Positions 1 through 7,362 of a DNA stretch of 64,000 nucleotides are shown here, piece after piece. How positions within the stretch are numbered: the stretch's first letter is position 1; each line of letters opens with the position of its first letter. The stretch is taken from positions 248,001-312,000 of the forward strand of contig NZ_RJKV01000001.1 of NCBI RefSeq assembly GCF_003751305.1. Reading direction: 5' to 3'. The position numbers and the translations under genes were made by a program. Source of the stretch: Stenotrophomonas rhizophila. Lineage in GTDB: Bacteria > Pseudomonadota > Gammaproteobacteria > Xanthomonadales > Xanthomonadaceae. The notes beneath the pieces are model-generated. The model did not search any database. It had not been told where the DNA came from and worked only from the letters and a program-made list of their open reading frames with translations.

Positions 1-264
1 ACCGGTCAGCACCTGTACGCCCAGGTCTTCACCGCCGATGGCTCCAAGGTGCTGGCGTCGGCCAACACCACCCAGGCCGACGTCAAGGAAGGCCTGAAGA
101 ATGGCAAGAACAGCGACGCCGCCGTCAAGGTTGGCAAGCTGGTCGCCGAGCGCGCCAAGGCTGCGGGTATCGAGAAGGTCGCTTTCGACCGCTCGGGATA
201 CCGCTACCACGGTCGCATCAAGGCACTGGCTGATGCAGCCCGCGAAGGCGGCCTGCAGTTCTAA
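1..264 (+). CDS. rplR: 50S ribosomal protein L18 (5' truncated by window edge)
   Basis: The reading frame is open from base 1 and runs to a TAA at 262-264, giving the last 87 residues of L18; the family is usually about 117-120 residues, so roughly 30 N-terminal residues lie outside the window. The visible part has the L18 pattern HLYAQVF near the start, then an Ala/Lys-rich helix and a C-terminal [11 protein letters not shown]...[10 protein letters not shown] block. L18 binds 5S rRNA in the central protuberance of the large subunit. Its place directly before rpsE is the normal spc operon order. The gap to rpsE (158 bp) is unusually long. Confidence 0.95.
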   Translation, partial: TGQHLYAQVFTADGSKVLASANTTQADVKEGLKNGKNSDAAVKVGKLVAERAKAAGIEKVAFDRSGYRYHGRIKALADAAREGGLQF

Positions 265-271
265 GGGATAA

Positions 272-324
272 GGAAGCGGGGCTGGTCCCCGCTTCCGCCT
301 GCCTGCCGGCGCGGGTTGCGCCGG
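272..324 (+). other. Two strong hairpins in the rplR-rpsE gap
   Basis: A 10-bp perfect stem (272-281 with 287-296, loop of 5) is followed by a 7-bp GC-only stem (306-312 with 318-324). Neither has a T-run, so they do not look like intrinsic terminators. They could be mRNA processing or stability elements inside the spc operon. Nothing else is recognisable in 265-422. Confidence 0.6.
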
Positions 325-422
325 GCGACGTCCTTCTTCTGCAGGGGCTCTCGAATCACTGCTCCATCTCACAGCTATAAGCGGCCCTGAGCCGTACATA
401 CTCAATCAATCAAGGAATCAAC

Positions 423-962
423 ATGGCAGAAGAACGTCAGCAGCGGGGTCGCGATCGCGATCGCCGCGAAGAGAAAGTCGACGACGGCATGATCGAGAAG
501 CTGGTCGCGGTCAACCGCGTCAGCAAGACCGTCAAGGGCGGTCGCCAGTTCACCTTCACCGCACTGACCGTGGTCGGTGACGGCGCAGGCAAGGTCGGTT
601 TCGGTTACGGCAAGGCGCGCGAAGTGCCGGTCGCCATCCAGAAGTCGATGGAGCAGGCCCGCAAGAACCTGGCCAACGTCGATCTGAACAACGGCACGTT
701 GTGGCACCCGGTGAAGTCCGGCCACGGCGCAGCCCGCGTGTTCATGATGCCGGCCTCCGAAGGTACCGGTGTGATCGCCGGTGGTGCCATGCGCGCCGTC
801 CTGGAAGCCGTTGGCGTCAAGAACGTGCTGGCCAAGGCCGTCGGCTCGCGCAACCCGATCAACCTGGTTCGCGCCACGCTGAAGGGTCTGAGCGAAATGC
901 AGTCGCCGGCCCGCATCGCGGCCAAGCGCGGCAAGAAGGTGGAGGATCTCAACCATGGCTAA
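423..962 (+). CDS. rpsE: 30S ribosomal protein S5
   Basis: The 179-residue product matches S5, a small-subunit protein involved in translational accuracy and mRNA unwinding at the entry site. The N-terminal S5 domain (about residues 24-87) carries the [15 protein letters not shown] and [13 protein letters not shown] signatures, and the C-terminal domain has the typical [15 protein letters not shown] stretch. The ATG at 423 has an AGGA Shine-Dalgarno about seven bases upstream. The 3' end overlaps rpmD by 8 bp, suggesting translational coupling. It sits in the spc operon between rplR and rpmD. Confidence 0.97.
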   Translation: MAEERQQRGRDRDRREEKVDDGMIEKLVAVNRVSKTVKGGRQFTFTALTVVGDGAGKVGFGYGKAREVPVAIQKSMEQARKNLANVDLNNGTLWHPVKSGHGAARVFMMPASEGTGVIAGGAMRAVLEAVGVKNVLAKAVGSRNPINLVRATLKGLSEMQSPARIAAKRGKKVEDLNHG

Positions 963-1146
963 TGACACCACCAAGACCATCAAGGTCCGTCTGGTTGGCG
1001 GCCTGCGCGGCGCCCAGGCACGTCACCGCCTGTCGGTGAAGGCGCTTGGCCTCGGCAAGCTCAATAGCGTACGTGAACTGAAGGACAGCCCGCAGGTTCG
1101 CGGTCTGATCAACAAGGTCCACTACCTCGTCAAGGTTGAGGAATAA
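955..1146 (+). CDS. rpmD: 50S ribosomal protein L30
   Basis: This is a 63-residue L30, a small large-subunit protein; the length is normal for the family. The sequence shows [12 protein letters not shown] near the N-terminus and the conserved [23 protein letters not shown]-terminal half (written here as one motif region, residues about 41-60). A GGAGG ribosome-binding site at 941-945 lies inside the end of rpsE, and the start codon overlaps the rpsE stop by 8 bp. It is followed after 4 bp by rplO. Confidence 0.96.
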   Translation: MANDTTKTIKVRLVGGLRGAQARHRLSVKALGLGKLNSVRELKDSPQVRGLINKVHYLVKVEE

Positions 1147-1150
1147 TCCA

Positions 1151-1594
1151 ATGACCATGCATCTCAATGAACTGAGCCCGGCACCGGGCGCGCGCAAAGA
1201 GCGTACCCGCGTCGGTCGTGGTATCGGCTCCGGCCTGGGCAAGACCTGCGGCCGCGGCCACAAGGGTTCGTTCGCCCGTAAGGGTGGCGGCAAGATCAAG
1301 GCAGGCTTCGAAGGCGGCCAGACCCCGATGCAGCGTCGTCTGCCGAAGGTCGGTTTCCGTTCCAAGATCGCCAAGGACACGGCTGAAGTGCTGTCCTACC
1401 AGCTTGAGCGTCTGGAAGCTGGCGAGATCGACTTTGCCGCGCTGCGCGCTGCCAAGCTGGTCCCGAGCACCGCTAAGCGTGCCAAGATCGTCATGAAGGG
1501 TGACCTGACCAAGGCATTCACCCTGAAGGGCGTCGCAGCAACGGCCAGTGCCAAGGCCGCGATCGAAGCTGCCGGCGGCAGCGTACAGGAGTAA
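1151..1594 (+). CDS. rplO: 50S ribosomal protein L15
   Basis: L15 is a late-assembly large-subunit protein. I chose the ATG at 1151, giving 147 residues that begin MTMHLNELSPAPGARK, the standard L15 N-terminus; an in-frame TTG at 1136 would add five residues overlapping rpmD and has no family support. The Gly/Lys-rich segment GRGIGSGLGKTCGRGHKG and FEGGQTPMQRRLPK are diagnostic. A GAGGA site at the end of rpmD serves as ribosome-binding site. secY begins 3 bp after its stop codon. Confidence 0.96.
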   Translation: MTMHLNELSPAPGARKERTRVGRGIGSGLGKTCGRGHKGSFARKGGGKIKAGFEGGQTPMQRRLPKVGFRSKIAKDTAEVLSYQLERLEAGEIDFAALRAAKLVPSTAKRAKIVMKGDLTKAFTLKGVAATASAKAAIEAAGGSVQE

Positions 1595-1597
1595 GAC

Positions 1598-2953
1598 ATG
1601 GCGCAAGCTGGCATTGGTAACCTCGGCGGCGGGCTCGGCAAGTTCACGGAACTCCGCCAGCGACTGCTGTTCGTCATCGGGGCATTGATCGTCTACCGCA
1701 TCGGCTGTTATGTGCCGGTGCCTGGCGTCAATCCCGATGCCATGCTTGCGCTCATGCAGGCGCAGGGCGGCGGCATCGTGGACATGTTCAACATGTTCTC
1801 GGGCGGCGCCCTGCACCGTTTCAGCATTTTCGCGCTGAACGTGATGCCGTACATCTCGGCCTCCATCGTGATGCAGCTGGCGGTCCACATCTTCCCCGCA
1901 TTGAAGTCGATGCAGAAGGAAGGTGAATCGGGTCGTCGCAAGATCACCCAATATTCCCGCATCGGCGCCGTGTTGCTGGCGGTGGTGCAGGGCGGCAGCA
2001 TTGCGCTGGCGCTGCAGAACCAGGTCTCCCCGGGCGGTGCCCCGGTCGTCTACGCACCGGGCATGGGCTTCGTGCTCACCGCCATCGTCGCGCTGACCGC
2101 CGGTACCATCTTCCTGATGTGGGTCGGTGAGCAGGTCACCGAGCGCGGCATCGGCAACGGTGTGTCGCTGATCATCTTCGCCGGTATCGTGGCCGGCCTG
2201 CCGGGCGCGGTCATCCACACCGTGGAAGCCTACCGCGACGGCAACATGAGCTTCATCGCCCTGCTGCTGATCGTGCTGGTGGTGCTGGCCTTCACCTACT
2301 TCGTGGTGTTCGTCGAGCGCGGCCAACGCCGCATCACGGTGAACTACGCACGTCGCCAGGGTGGCCGCAACGCGTACATGAACCAGACCTCGTTCCTGCC
2401 GCTGAAGCTGAACATGGCGGGCGTGATCCCGGCCATTTTCGCCTCGAGCATCCTGGCATTCCCGACGACGCTGGCCATGTGGTCCGGCCAGGCCAGTTCG
2501 GCCACGTGGCTGCAGAAGGTTGCCAACGCCCTCGGGCCGGGCGAGCCGCTGCACATGATCGTGTTCGCTGCGCTGATCAGTGGTTTCGCGTTCTTCTACA
2601 CCGCGCTGGTGTTCAACTCGCAGGAAACCGCCGACAACCTGAAGAAGTCGGGCGCGCTGATTCCGGGCATCCGCCCGGGCAAGGCCACCGCCGACTACGT
2701 GGATGCCGTACTGACCCGTCTGACGGCGGCCGGTTCGCTGTACCTGGTGATCGTCTGTCTGCTGCCGGAAATCCTGCGCACCCAGCTCGGCGCCTCGTTC
2801 TACTTCGGCGGCACCTCGCTGCTGATCGTGGTGGTGGTGGTGATGGACTTCATTGCCCAGATCCAGGCGCACCTGATGTCGCACCAGTATGAGAGCCTGT
2901 TGAAGAAGGCTAACCTGAAGGGCGGCAACCGCGGCGGTTTTGCCCGCGGCTGA
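1598..2953 (+). CDS. secY: Preprotein translocase subunit SecY
   Basis: The 451-residue product is SecY, the channel-forming inner-membrane subunit of the Sec translocon. Ten hydrophobic segments are visible, starting with [21 protein letters not shown]. Family hallmarks include [14 protein letters not shown], the cytoplasmic loop [14 protein letters not shown] and the [15 protein letters not shown] segment. An AGGAG site precedes the ATG. It is the last protein gene of the spc operon here; no rpmJ (L36) follows, although L36 directly follows secY in E. coli. Confidence 0.97.
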   Translation: MAQAGIGNLGGGLGKFTELRQRLLFVIGALIVYRIGCYVPVPGVNPDAMLALMQAQGGGIVDMFNMFSGGALHRFSIFALNVMPYISASIVMQLAVHIFPALKSMQKEGESGRRKITQYSRIGAVLLAVVQGGSIALALQNQVSPGGAPVVYAPGMGFVLTAIVALTAGTIFLMWVGEQVTERGIGNGVSLIIFAGIVAGLPGAVIHTVEAYRDGNMSFIALLLIVLVVLAFTYFVVFVERGQRRITVNYARRQGGRNAYMNQTSFLPLKLNMAGVIPAIFASSILAFPTTLAMWSGQASSATWLQKVANALGPGEPLHMIVFAALISGFAFFYTALVFNSQETADNLKKSGALIPGIRPGKATADYVDAVLTRLTAAGSLYLVIVCLLPEILRTQLGASFYFGGTSLLIVVVVVMDFIAQIQAHLMSHQYESLLKKANLKGGNRGGFARG

Positions 2954-3298
2954 TTGACCTGTTACACTAGTCTTCTTGTTGCGAAGGCCCTCCGGTTCCC
3001 GGACTGGCCTTCCAAATCGAAGGGCGGCCCCTGCAGCGGTTTCGGGTGGGGGTGTGATGTGGTGGTCCTGCGCGGGAGTAGCGCGGGCGGCGGCGGGGGC
3101 AACCTCTGCAGTCAACGACATCCGGCGCCGGAGCATGGGCACACTCCCCACGCCGGGTCCATGGAACCTCACGGTTCCACGGGCTTCCAAGTAAACCGAG
3201 ACCTTGATAGAATCGCTAGTTCACTTTTTTGATCCATCCTGCCGGATTGGCGCGCCCATGGTGCGCTGTCGGCCATCACTCAGCTGGAGAACCGCGTC
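2954..3298 (+). other. 345-bp secY-rpsM gap with hairpins
   Basis: No gene is supported here: there is no L36 or IF-1 sequence. It holds a bulged hairpin at 2983-3012 (outer stem 2983-2989 with 3006-3012), a 7-bp stem with a 4-base loop at 3162-3179, and a possible promoter near 3208. In enterobacteria the S4-binding pseudoknot that represses the alpha operon lies just before rpsM; an equivalent could sit in 3214-3298, but I cannot show the fold. Confidence 0.5.
3185..3213 (+). promoter_or_regulatory. Candidate alpha-operon promoter (extended -10)
   Basis: The hexamer TAGAAT at 3208-3213 is preceded by TG one base upstream (TGATAGAAT), an extended -10. A weak -35-like TTCCAA lies at 3185-3190 with a 17-bp spacer. 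It lies about 85 bp before rpsM, consistent with a separate transcript for rpsM-rpsK-rpsD-rpoA-rplQ. Confidence 0.4.
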
Positions 3299-3655
3299 AT
3301 GGCGCGTATTGCAGGCGTCAACCTGCCAGCCCAGAAGCACGTCTGGGTCGGGTTGCAAAGCATTTACGGCATCGGCCGTACCCGTTCGAAGAAGGTCTGC
3401 GACGCCGCAGGCGTGACCTCGACCACCAAGATCCGCGATCTGTCGGAGCCGGAAATCGAGCGTCTGCGTCTCGAAGTCGGCAAGTACATCGTGGAAGGCG
3501 ATCTGCGCCGTGAAATCGGTATCGCGATCAAGCGCCTGATGGACCTGGGCTGCTACCGCGGTCTGCGTCACCGTCGCGGTCTGCCGCTTCGTGGCCAGCG
3601 CACCCGTACCAACGCCCGCACCCGCAAGGGCCCGCGCAAGGCGATCAGGAAGTAA
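3299..3655 (+). CDS. rpsM: 30S ribosomal protein S13
   Basis: The 118-residue product is S13, a head protein of the small subunit contacting tRNA and forming intersubunit bridges. It starts [20 protein letters not shown], has the helix-hairpin-helix-like [17 protein letters not shown] region, and ends in the basic tail [18 protein letters not shown]. The ribosome-binding site is GGAG at 3286-3289. First gene of the alpha operon, 12 bp before rpsK. Confidence 0.97.
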   Translation: MARIAGVNLPAQKHVWVGLQSIYGIGRTRSKKVCDAAGVTSTTKIRDLSEPEIERLRLEVGKYIVEGDLRREIGIAIKRLMDLGCYRGLRHRRGLPLRGQRTRTNARTRKGPRKAIRK

Positions 3656-3667
3656 GGGACCTAAGAA

Positions 3668-4057
3668 ATGGCTAAGCCCGTCGCTAAGACCAAGAAGAAG
3701 ATCAAGCGCGTCGTCACTGACGGCGTCGCCCACGTCCATGCTTCTTTCAACAACACCATCGTGACCATCACCGACCGTCAGGGCAACGCTCTGTCGTGGG
3801 CGACCTCCGGTGGCGCTGGCTTCCGCGGTTCGCGTAAGTCCACCCCGTTCGCTGCCCAGGTGGCTGCCGAGAAGGCCGGCCGTGCCGCGCTCGACTACGG
3901 CGTCAAGTCCCTGGAAGTCCGCATCAAGGGCCCGGGTCCGGGTCGTGAGTCGGCCGTGCGCTCGCTGAACAACGTGGGCTACAAGATCACCAACATCATC
4001 GACGTGACGCCAATCCCGCACAACGGGTGCCGTCCGCCGAAGAAGCGTCGCGTCTAA
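3668..4057 (+). CDS. rpsK: 30S ribosomal protein S11
   Basis: S11 (129 residues) forms part of the small-subunit platform near the mRNA exit site. Diagnostic blocks are [38 protein letters not shown] and [13 protein letters not shown], followed by the C-terminal [18 protein letters not shown]. The gene lies between rpsM and rpsD with short spacers, as in other alpha operons. Confidence 0.97.
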   Translation: MAKPVAKTKKKIKRVVTDGVAHVHASFNNTIVTITDRQGNALSWATSGGAGFRGSRKSTPFAAQVAAEKAGRAALDYGVKSLEVRIKGPGPGRESAVRSLNNVGYKITNIIDVTPIPHNGCRPPKKRRV

Positions 4058-4071
4058 AGGAGCGATAAGAA

Positions 4072-4701
4072 ATGGCTCGTTATATCGGTCCTACCTGTAA
4101 GCTCGCCCGCCGCGAAGGCGCCGACCTTTCCCTCAAGAGCCCGGCGCGCGCGCTGGACTCCAAGTGCAAGCTGGAGCAGAAGCCCGGCCAGCACGGCGCC
4201 ACTGCCCGTAAGGGCAAGCTGTCCGACTACGCTACCCAGCTGCGTGAAAAGCAGAAGGTCAAGCGTATCTACGGTCTGCTGGAGCGTCAGTTCCGCAACT
4301 ACTACAAGAAGGCCTCGACCAAGAAGGGCAACACCGGCGAGAACCTGCTGCAGTTGCTGGAAACCCGTCTTGACAACGTCGTTTACCGCATGGGCTTCGC
4401 AGTGACCCGTCCGGCTGCCCGTCAGCTGGTCTCGCACCGCGGTGTCACCGTGAACGGCAAGTCGGTCAACCTGGCTTCGTACCAGGTCAAGGCTGGCGAC
4501 GCCGTCGCTCTGTCCGAGAAGGCTGCCAAGCAGCTGCGCGTCCAGGAAGCCCTGACCGTGTCTGCCACGCATGACCTGCGTCCGTCGTGGGTTGAAGTGG
4601 ATTCCGGCAAGTTCGCCGGCATCTTCAAGGCCGTGCCGGATCGTTCGGACCTGCCTGCGGATATCAACGAAGCGCTGATCGTCGAGTTGTATTCGAAGTA
4701 A
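4072..4701 (+). CDS. rpsD: 30S ribosomal protein S4
   Basis: The 209-residue product is S4, a primary 16S rRNA binder and, in gammaproteobacteria, the translational repressor of the alpha operon. The N-terminal domain is followed by an S4 RNA-binding domain around residues 96-160 ([34 protein letters not shown], shown here across positions about 97-130). An AAGGAG site lies 9 bp before ATG. It is followed by a 54-bp spacer with a perfect hairpin before rpoA. Confidence 0.97.
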   Translation: MARYIGPTCKLARREGADLSLKSPARALDSKCKLEQKPGQHGATARKGKLSDYATQLREKQKVKRIYGLLERQFRNYYKKASTKKGNTGENLLQLLETRLDNVVYRMGFAVTRPAARQLVSHRGVTVNGKSVNLASYQVKAGDAVALSEKAAKQLRVQEALTVSATHDLRPSWVEVDSGKFAGIFKAVPDRSDLPADINEALIVELYSK

Positions 4702-4712
4702 TTCACATTGGA

Positions 4713-4738
4713 GAACCTCCGGGTCACACCGGAGGTTC
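4713..4738 (+). promoter_or_regulatory. 10-bp perfect hairpin just before the rpoA ribosome-binding site
   Basis: GAACCTCCGG (4713-4722) pairs with CCGGAGGTTC (4729-4738) around a 6-base loop. The right arm contains GGAGG, a decoy Shine-Dalgarno, and the left arm contains CCTCC. The real AGGAG site of rpoA begins within a few bases of the hairpin, so the CCTCC strand could alternatively pair with it. No T-run follows. Confidence 0.6.
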
Positions 4739-4755
4739 GCAGGAGAACCCGCAAC

Positions 4756-5754
4756 ATGACGGTTACCGCCAACCAGGTTCTGCGTCCTCGCGGTCCGCAG
4801 ATCGAACGCCTTACCGATACCCGCGCCAAGGTCGTCATCGAACCCTTGGAGCGTGGTTACGGGCATACGCTGGGCAACGCCCTGCGTCGCGTGCTGCTGT
4901 CGTCCATCCCGGGCTTCGCCATCACCGAAGTGGAAATCGATGGCGTACTGCACGAGTACACCACGCTTGAAGGCTTGCAGGAGGACGTGCTGGAAGTCCT
5001 GCTCAACCTGAAGGATGTGGCCATCCGCATGCATACCGGTGACAACGCTACGCTGTCGCTGTCCAAGCAGGGTCCGGGTGTCGTGACCGCTGCCGATATC
5101 AAGATCGACCATAACACCGAGATCCTCAATCCGGATCATGTGATCTGCCATCTCACCAAGGATGTGGCGATCAACATGCGTCTGAAGGTCGAGCGCGGTT
5201 TCGGCTATCAGCCGGCTGCTGCTCGTCGTCGTCCGGATGAAGAAACCCGTGCCATCGGCCGTCTGGTTCTGGACGCCTCGTTCTCGCCGGTCCGTCGCGT
5301 CGCCTATTCGGTGGAAGCGGCCCGCGTTGAACAGCGTACCGATCTGGACAAGCTGGTGCTGGACATCGAAACCAACGCCACGATCGATGCCGAGGAAGCC
5401 GTGCGCACTGCCGCCGACATCCTCAGCGATCAGCTGTCGGTCTTCGGTGACTTCACCCACCGCGACCGCGGTGCAGTCAAGCCGGCCAACAACGGCGTGG
5501 ATCCGGTGCTGCTGCGCCCGATCGACGACCTGGAACTGACCGTGCGTTCGGCCAACTGCCTCAAGGCAGAGAGCATCTATTACATCGGCGATCTGATCCA
5601 GAAGACCGAAGTGGAGCTGCTCAAGACCCCGAACCTCGGCAAGAAGTCGCTGACCGAGATCAAGGAAGTCCTCGCACAGCGCGGTCTTTCGCTCGGCATG
5701 AAGCTGGAGAACTGGCCGCCGGCCGGTGTCGCCCAGCACGGCATGCTCGGCTGA
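4756..5754 (+). CDS. rpoA: DNA-directed RNA polymerase subunit alpha
   Basis: The product is 332 residues from the ATG at 4756, starting [15 protein letters not shown]; an upstream in-frame start at 4708 would translate the hairpin and lacks family support. The N-terminal assembly domain shows [23 protein letters not shown], and the C-terminal domain (about 250-320) has the helix-hairpin-helix segment [27 protein letters not shown] (residues about 285-311) that contacts UP elements and activators. An AGGAGAA ribosome-binding site lies just upstream. Fourth gene of the alpha operon. Confidence 0.97.
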   Translation: MTVTANQVLRPRGPQIERLTDTRAKVVIEPLERGYGHTLGNALRRVLLSSIPGFAITEVEIDGVLHEYTTLEGLQEDVLEVLLNLKDVAIRMHTGDNATLSLSKQGPGVVTAADIKIDHNTEILNPDHVICHLTKDVAINMRLKVERGFGYQPAAARRRPDEETRAIGRLVLDASFSPVRRVAYSVEAARVEQRTDLDKLVLDIETNATIDAEEAVRTAADILSDQLSVFGDFTHRDRGAVKPANNGVDPVLLRPIDDLELTVRSANCLKAESIYYIGDLIQKTEVELLKTPNLGKKSLTEIKEVLAQRGLSLGMKLENWPPAGVAQHGMLG

Positions 5755-5778
5755 TCCAGCGCTACGCAAGATGCTTGA

Positions 5779-5800
5779 CCCCGCACCTTCGGGTGCGGGG
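5779..5800 (+). other. Hairpin with TTCG loop after rpoA
   Basis: CCCCGCACC (5779-5787) and GGTGCGGGG (5792-5800) form a 9-bp stem closed by TTCG, a very stable tetraloop. There is no T-run, so it is more likely a processing or 3'-end-protection hairpin than a terminator. A second 7-bp hairpin, GCCAGCC/GGCTGGC, lies at 5850-5868 in the same 201-bp rpoA-rplQ gap. Confidence 0.6.
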
Positions 5801-5955
5801 GCTTCACCGGCAACACCCCGCACCGACAGGTCGATAGCCTGCGGTGACGGCCAGCCAGGACGGCTGGCACCGGACCATCCGCAGTCCAAGCAACAACGCC
5901 AGGATGGCGACAGCGATATCCAACCGATCCAACATTCACTTCAGGAATCACCGTC

Positions 5956-6342
5956 ATGCGTCATATGAAGTCCGGTCGTAAGTTCAACCGCACCAGCGCC
6001 CACCGCGAAGCAATGTTCAAGAACATGGCCGCGTCGCTGTTCAAGCACGAGCTGATCAAGACCACCCTGCCGAAGGCCAAGGAACTGCGCCGCGTTGCTG
6101 AGCCGCTGATCACCCTGGCCAAGGTTGATTCGGTTGCCAACCGTCGTCTGGCGTTCGCTCGCCTGCGTGACAACGAAGCCGTCGGCAATCTGTTCACCAC
6201 CCTGGGCCCGCGTTACGCGACCCGTCCGGGCGGTTACCTGCGTCTGCTGAAGTGCGGTTTCCGCGCTGGCGACAATGCGCCGATGGCCTATGTTGAGCTG
6301 GTCGATCGTCCGGCTGCTGTGGCTGAAGCCGTCGAAGAGTAA
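5956..6342 (+). CDS. rplQ: 50S ribosomal protein L17
   Basis: The 128-residue product starts [20 protein letters not shown], the L17 signature (L17 lies near the exit of the peptide tunnel). Other family blocks are [19 protein letters not shown] and [20 protein letters not shown]. It is the last gene of the alpha operon and is followed by an intrinsic terminator. The 201-bp gap from rpoA is longer than the spacing elsewhere in the operon. Confidence 0.97.
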   Translation: MRHMKSGRKFNRTSAHREAMFKNMAASLFKHELIKTTLPKAKELRRVAEPLITLAKVDSVANRRLAFARLRDNEAVGNLFTTLGPRYATRPGGYLRLLKCGFRAGDNAPMAYVELVDRPAAVAEAVEE

Positions 6343-6372
6343 TCTTCGAGCTACACCCGTTATTCGGTGAAG

Positions 6373-6396
6373 AACCCGGCCTTGTGCCGGGTTTTT
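6373..6396 (+). terminator. Intrinsic terminator of the alpha operon
   Basis: AACCCGGC (6373-6380) pairs with GCCGGGTT (6386-6393) around a 5-base loop and is followed by a T-run. It lies about 30 bp after the rplQ stop. Confidence 0.9.
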
Positions 6397-6417
6397 CCGT
6401 TTCTGGGGGTTGATAAG

Positions 6418-6463
6418 GGCCACGGCCACGGCCAAGGCCAAGGCCAAGGCCAAGGCCAAGGCA
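6418..6463. repeat. Hexanucleotide tandem repeat (GGCCAC x2, GGCCAA x5)
   Basis: Two GGCCAC units at 6418-6429 are followed by five GGCCAA units at 6430-6459 and a partial GGCA. It lies just past the alpha-operon terminator and about 270 bp before dsbB, outside any gene. Copy number could vary by slippage. Confidence 0.9.
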
Positions 6464-6503
6464 AGAGCATGGCGCTGCGGGTGAGGGGGGGGCGTCGTCG
6501 CGC

Positions 6504-6586
6504 GTGGGTTGGCGGGACACGCCGTAAATCCGTCCATGGAGGCTCATGTCGCGCCATCCATGGCGCTCATGGTCCCGCCAACCCAC
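6504..6586. repeat. 83-bp palindromic element with 15-bp perfect arms
   Basis: GTGGGTTGGCGGGAC (6504-6518) is exactly complementary to 6572-6586. Inside lies a second hairpin, GCGCCAT (6551-6557) with ATGGCGC (6560-6566). From memory, near-identical elements with the GGCGGGAC arms and a CCATCCATGGCG core are scattered in xanthomonad genomes, so this is probably a dispersed repeat. No ORF is credible within it. Confidence 0.75.
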
Positions 6587-6652
6587 CCGCGCCAACGCCT
6601 GCACACATGGTCGGTGCGCATGGGGGCAAAGCGGAGGCTGCGCGCGGCATAG

Positions 6653-6675
6653 GTAGAGCCGGCCGTTGGCCGGCT
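6653..6675 (+). repeat. SMAG/GTAG-type hairpin
   Basis: GTAG at 6653-6656 heads an 8-bp stem AGCCGGCC (6657-6664) / GGCCGGCT (6668-6675) with a 3-base loop. This matches the GTAG-headed small hairpins known as SMAG in Stenotrophomonas. It lies 60 bp before dsbB. Confidence 0.8.
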
Positions 6676-6735
6676 GCGTGGCGGCGGGTCGCGGCCCTGT
6701 TAATCTTGGCGCCTGGACTTTCACGAGTGTTGGCA

Positions 6736-7245
6736 ATGAATCCATTGCGTTGGAGTTTCCGCGCCCAGTTCCTGTTGGGGTTTCTGGTCTGCGCGGCACT
6801 GTTGGGGTATGCGATCTTCCTGCAGTTGAAGATGGGGCTGGAGCCGTGTCCGTTGTGCATTTTCCAGCGGATTGCGTTCGCGGCGCTGGGGCTGCTGTTC
6901 CTGATCGGGGCGCTGCATGGTCCGCGGGATCCGGCCGGGCGGAAGACGTATGGGGTGCTGGCCTTCATCGCGGCCGCGGTCGGTATCGGTATTGCCGGTC
7001 GGCATGTGTATGTGCAGTTGCTGCCGCAGGACATGGGCTCGAGCTGTGGGCCGCCGCTGAGTTTCCTCAGTGAGACGATGGGACCGTTCGAGGTGTTCCG
7101 CACCGTGCTGACCGGTACCGGCAACTGCGGCAACATCGATTGGCAGTTCCTGGGCCTGACGATGCCGATGTGGAGTTTGGTGTGGTTCGCGGCCTTGGCG
7201 GTGTGGGCGCTGGTGACGGCGTTCCGTTCGCGTCGTCGCCACTGA
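6736..7245 (+). CDS. dsbB: Disulfide bond formation protein DsbB
   Basis: DsbB is the inner-membrane enzyme that reoxidises periplasmic DsbA and passes electrons to quinones. I chose the ATG at 6736 (169 residues, MNPLRWSFRAQF); the frame stays open upstream but only over repeats. Four membrane segments are visible. The first periplasmic loop has the redox pair Cys38-Cys41 (CPLC), and the second has Cys104 (SSCGPP) and Cys131 (GNCGNIDW), so all four essential cysteines are present. It stands alone between the repeat-rich region and a convergent TonB receptor. Confidence 0.93.
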   Translation: MNPLRWSFRAQFLLGFLVCAALLGYAIFLQLKMGLEPCPLCIFQRIAFAALGLLFLIGALHGPRDPAGRKTYGVLAFIAAAVGIGIAGRHVYVQLLPQDMGSSCGPPLSFLSETMGPFEVFRTVLTGTGNCGNIDWQFLGLTMPMWSLVWFAALAVWALVTAFRSRRRH

Positions 7246-7362
7246 GGCGTTTCTCAACTCAGTGACCTCGGCCTGGCCACGCAACGCGTGCCAGGCCGGG
7301 TGCTGCGATCAGGTCTGGATGCTCTTGTGATGTGATCCAGTGGCAGGGCTTCCTCGCGAAGC

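Noticed and set aside
1130..3190. 686-residue antisense ORF across rplO-secY
   Set aside because: It mirrors conserved ribosomal and secY genes in high-GC DNA; composition is His/Arg/Gln-rich and matches no family.
2954..3232. 92-residue ORF in the secY-rpsM gap
   Set aside because: No ribosome-binding site, no resemblance to L36 or IF-1, and it runs through hairpins.
6418..6675. CRISPR-like array near rplQ
   Set aside because: Units are 6 bp without spacers, and the other palindromes are single; no cas genes are present.
6367..6735. N-terminal extension of dsbB by 123 codons
   Set aside because: It translates the alpha-operon terminator, the tandem repeat and the palindromic elements; DsbB homologues start at the ATG at 6736.
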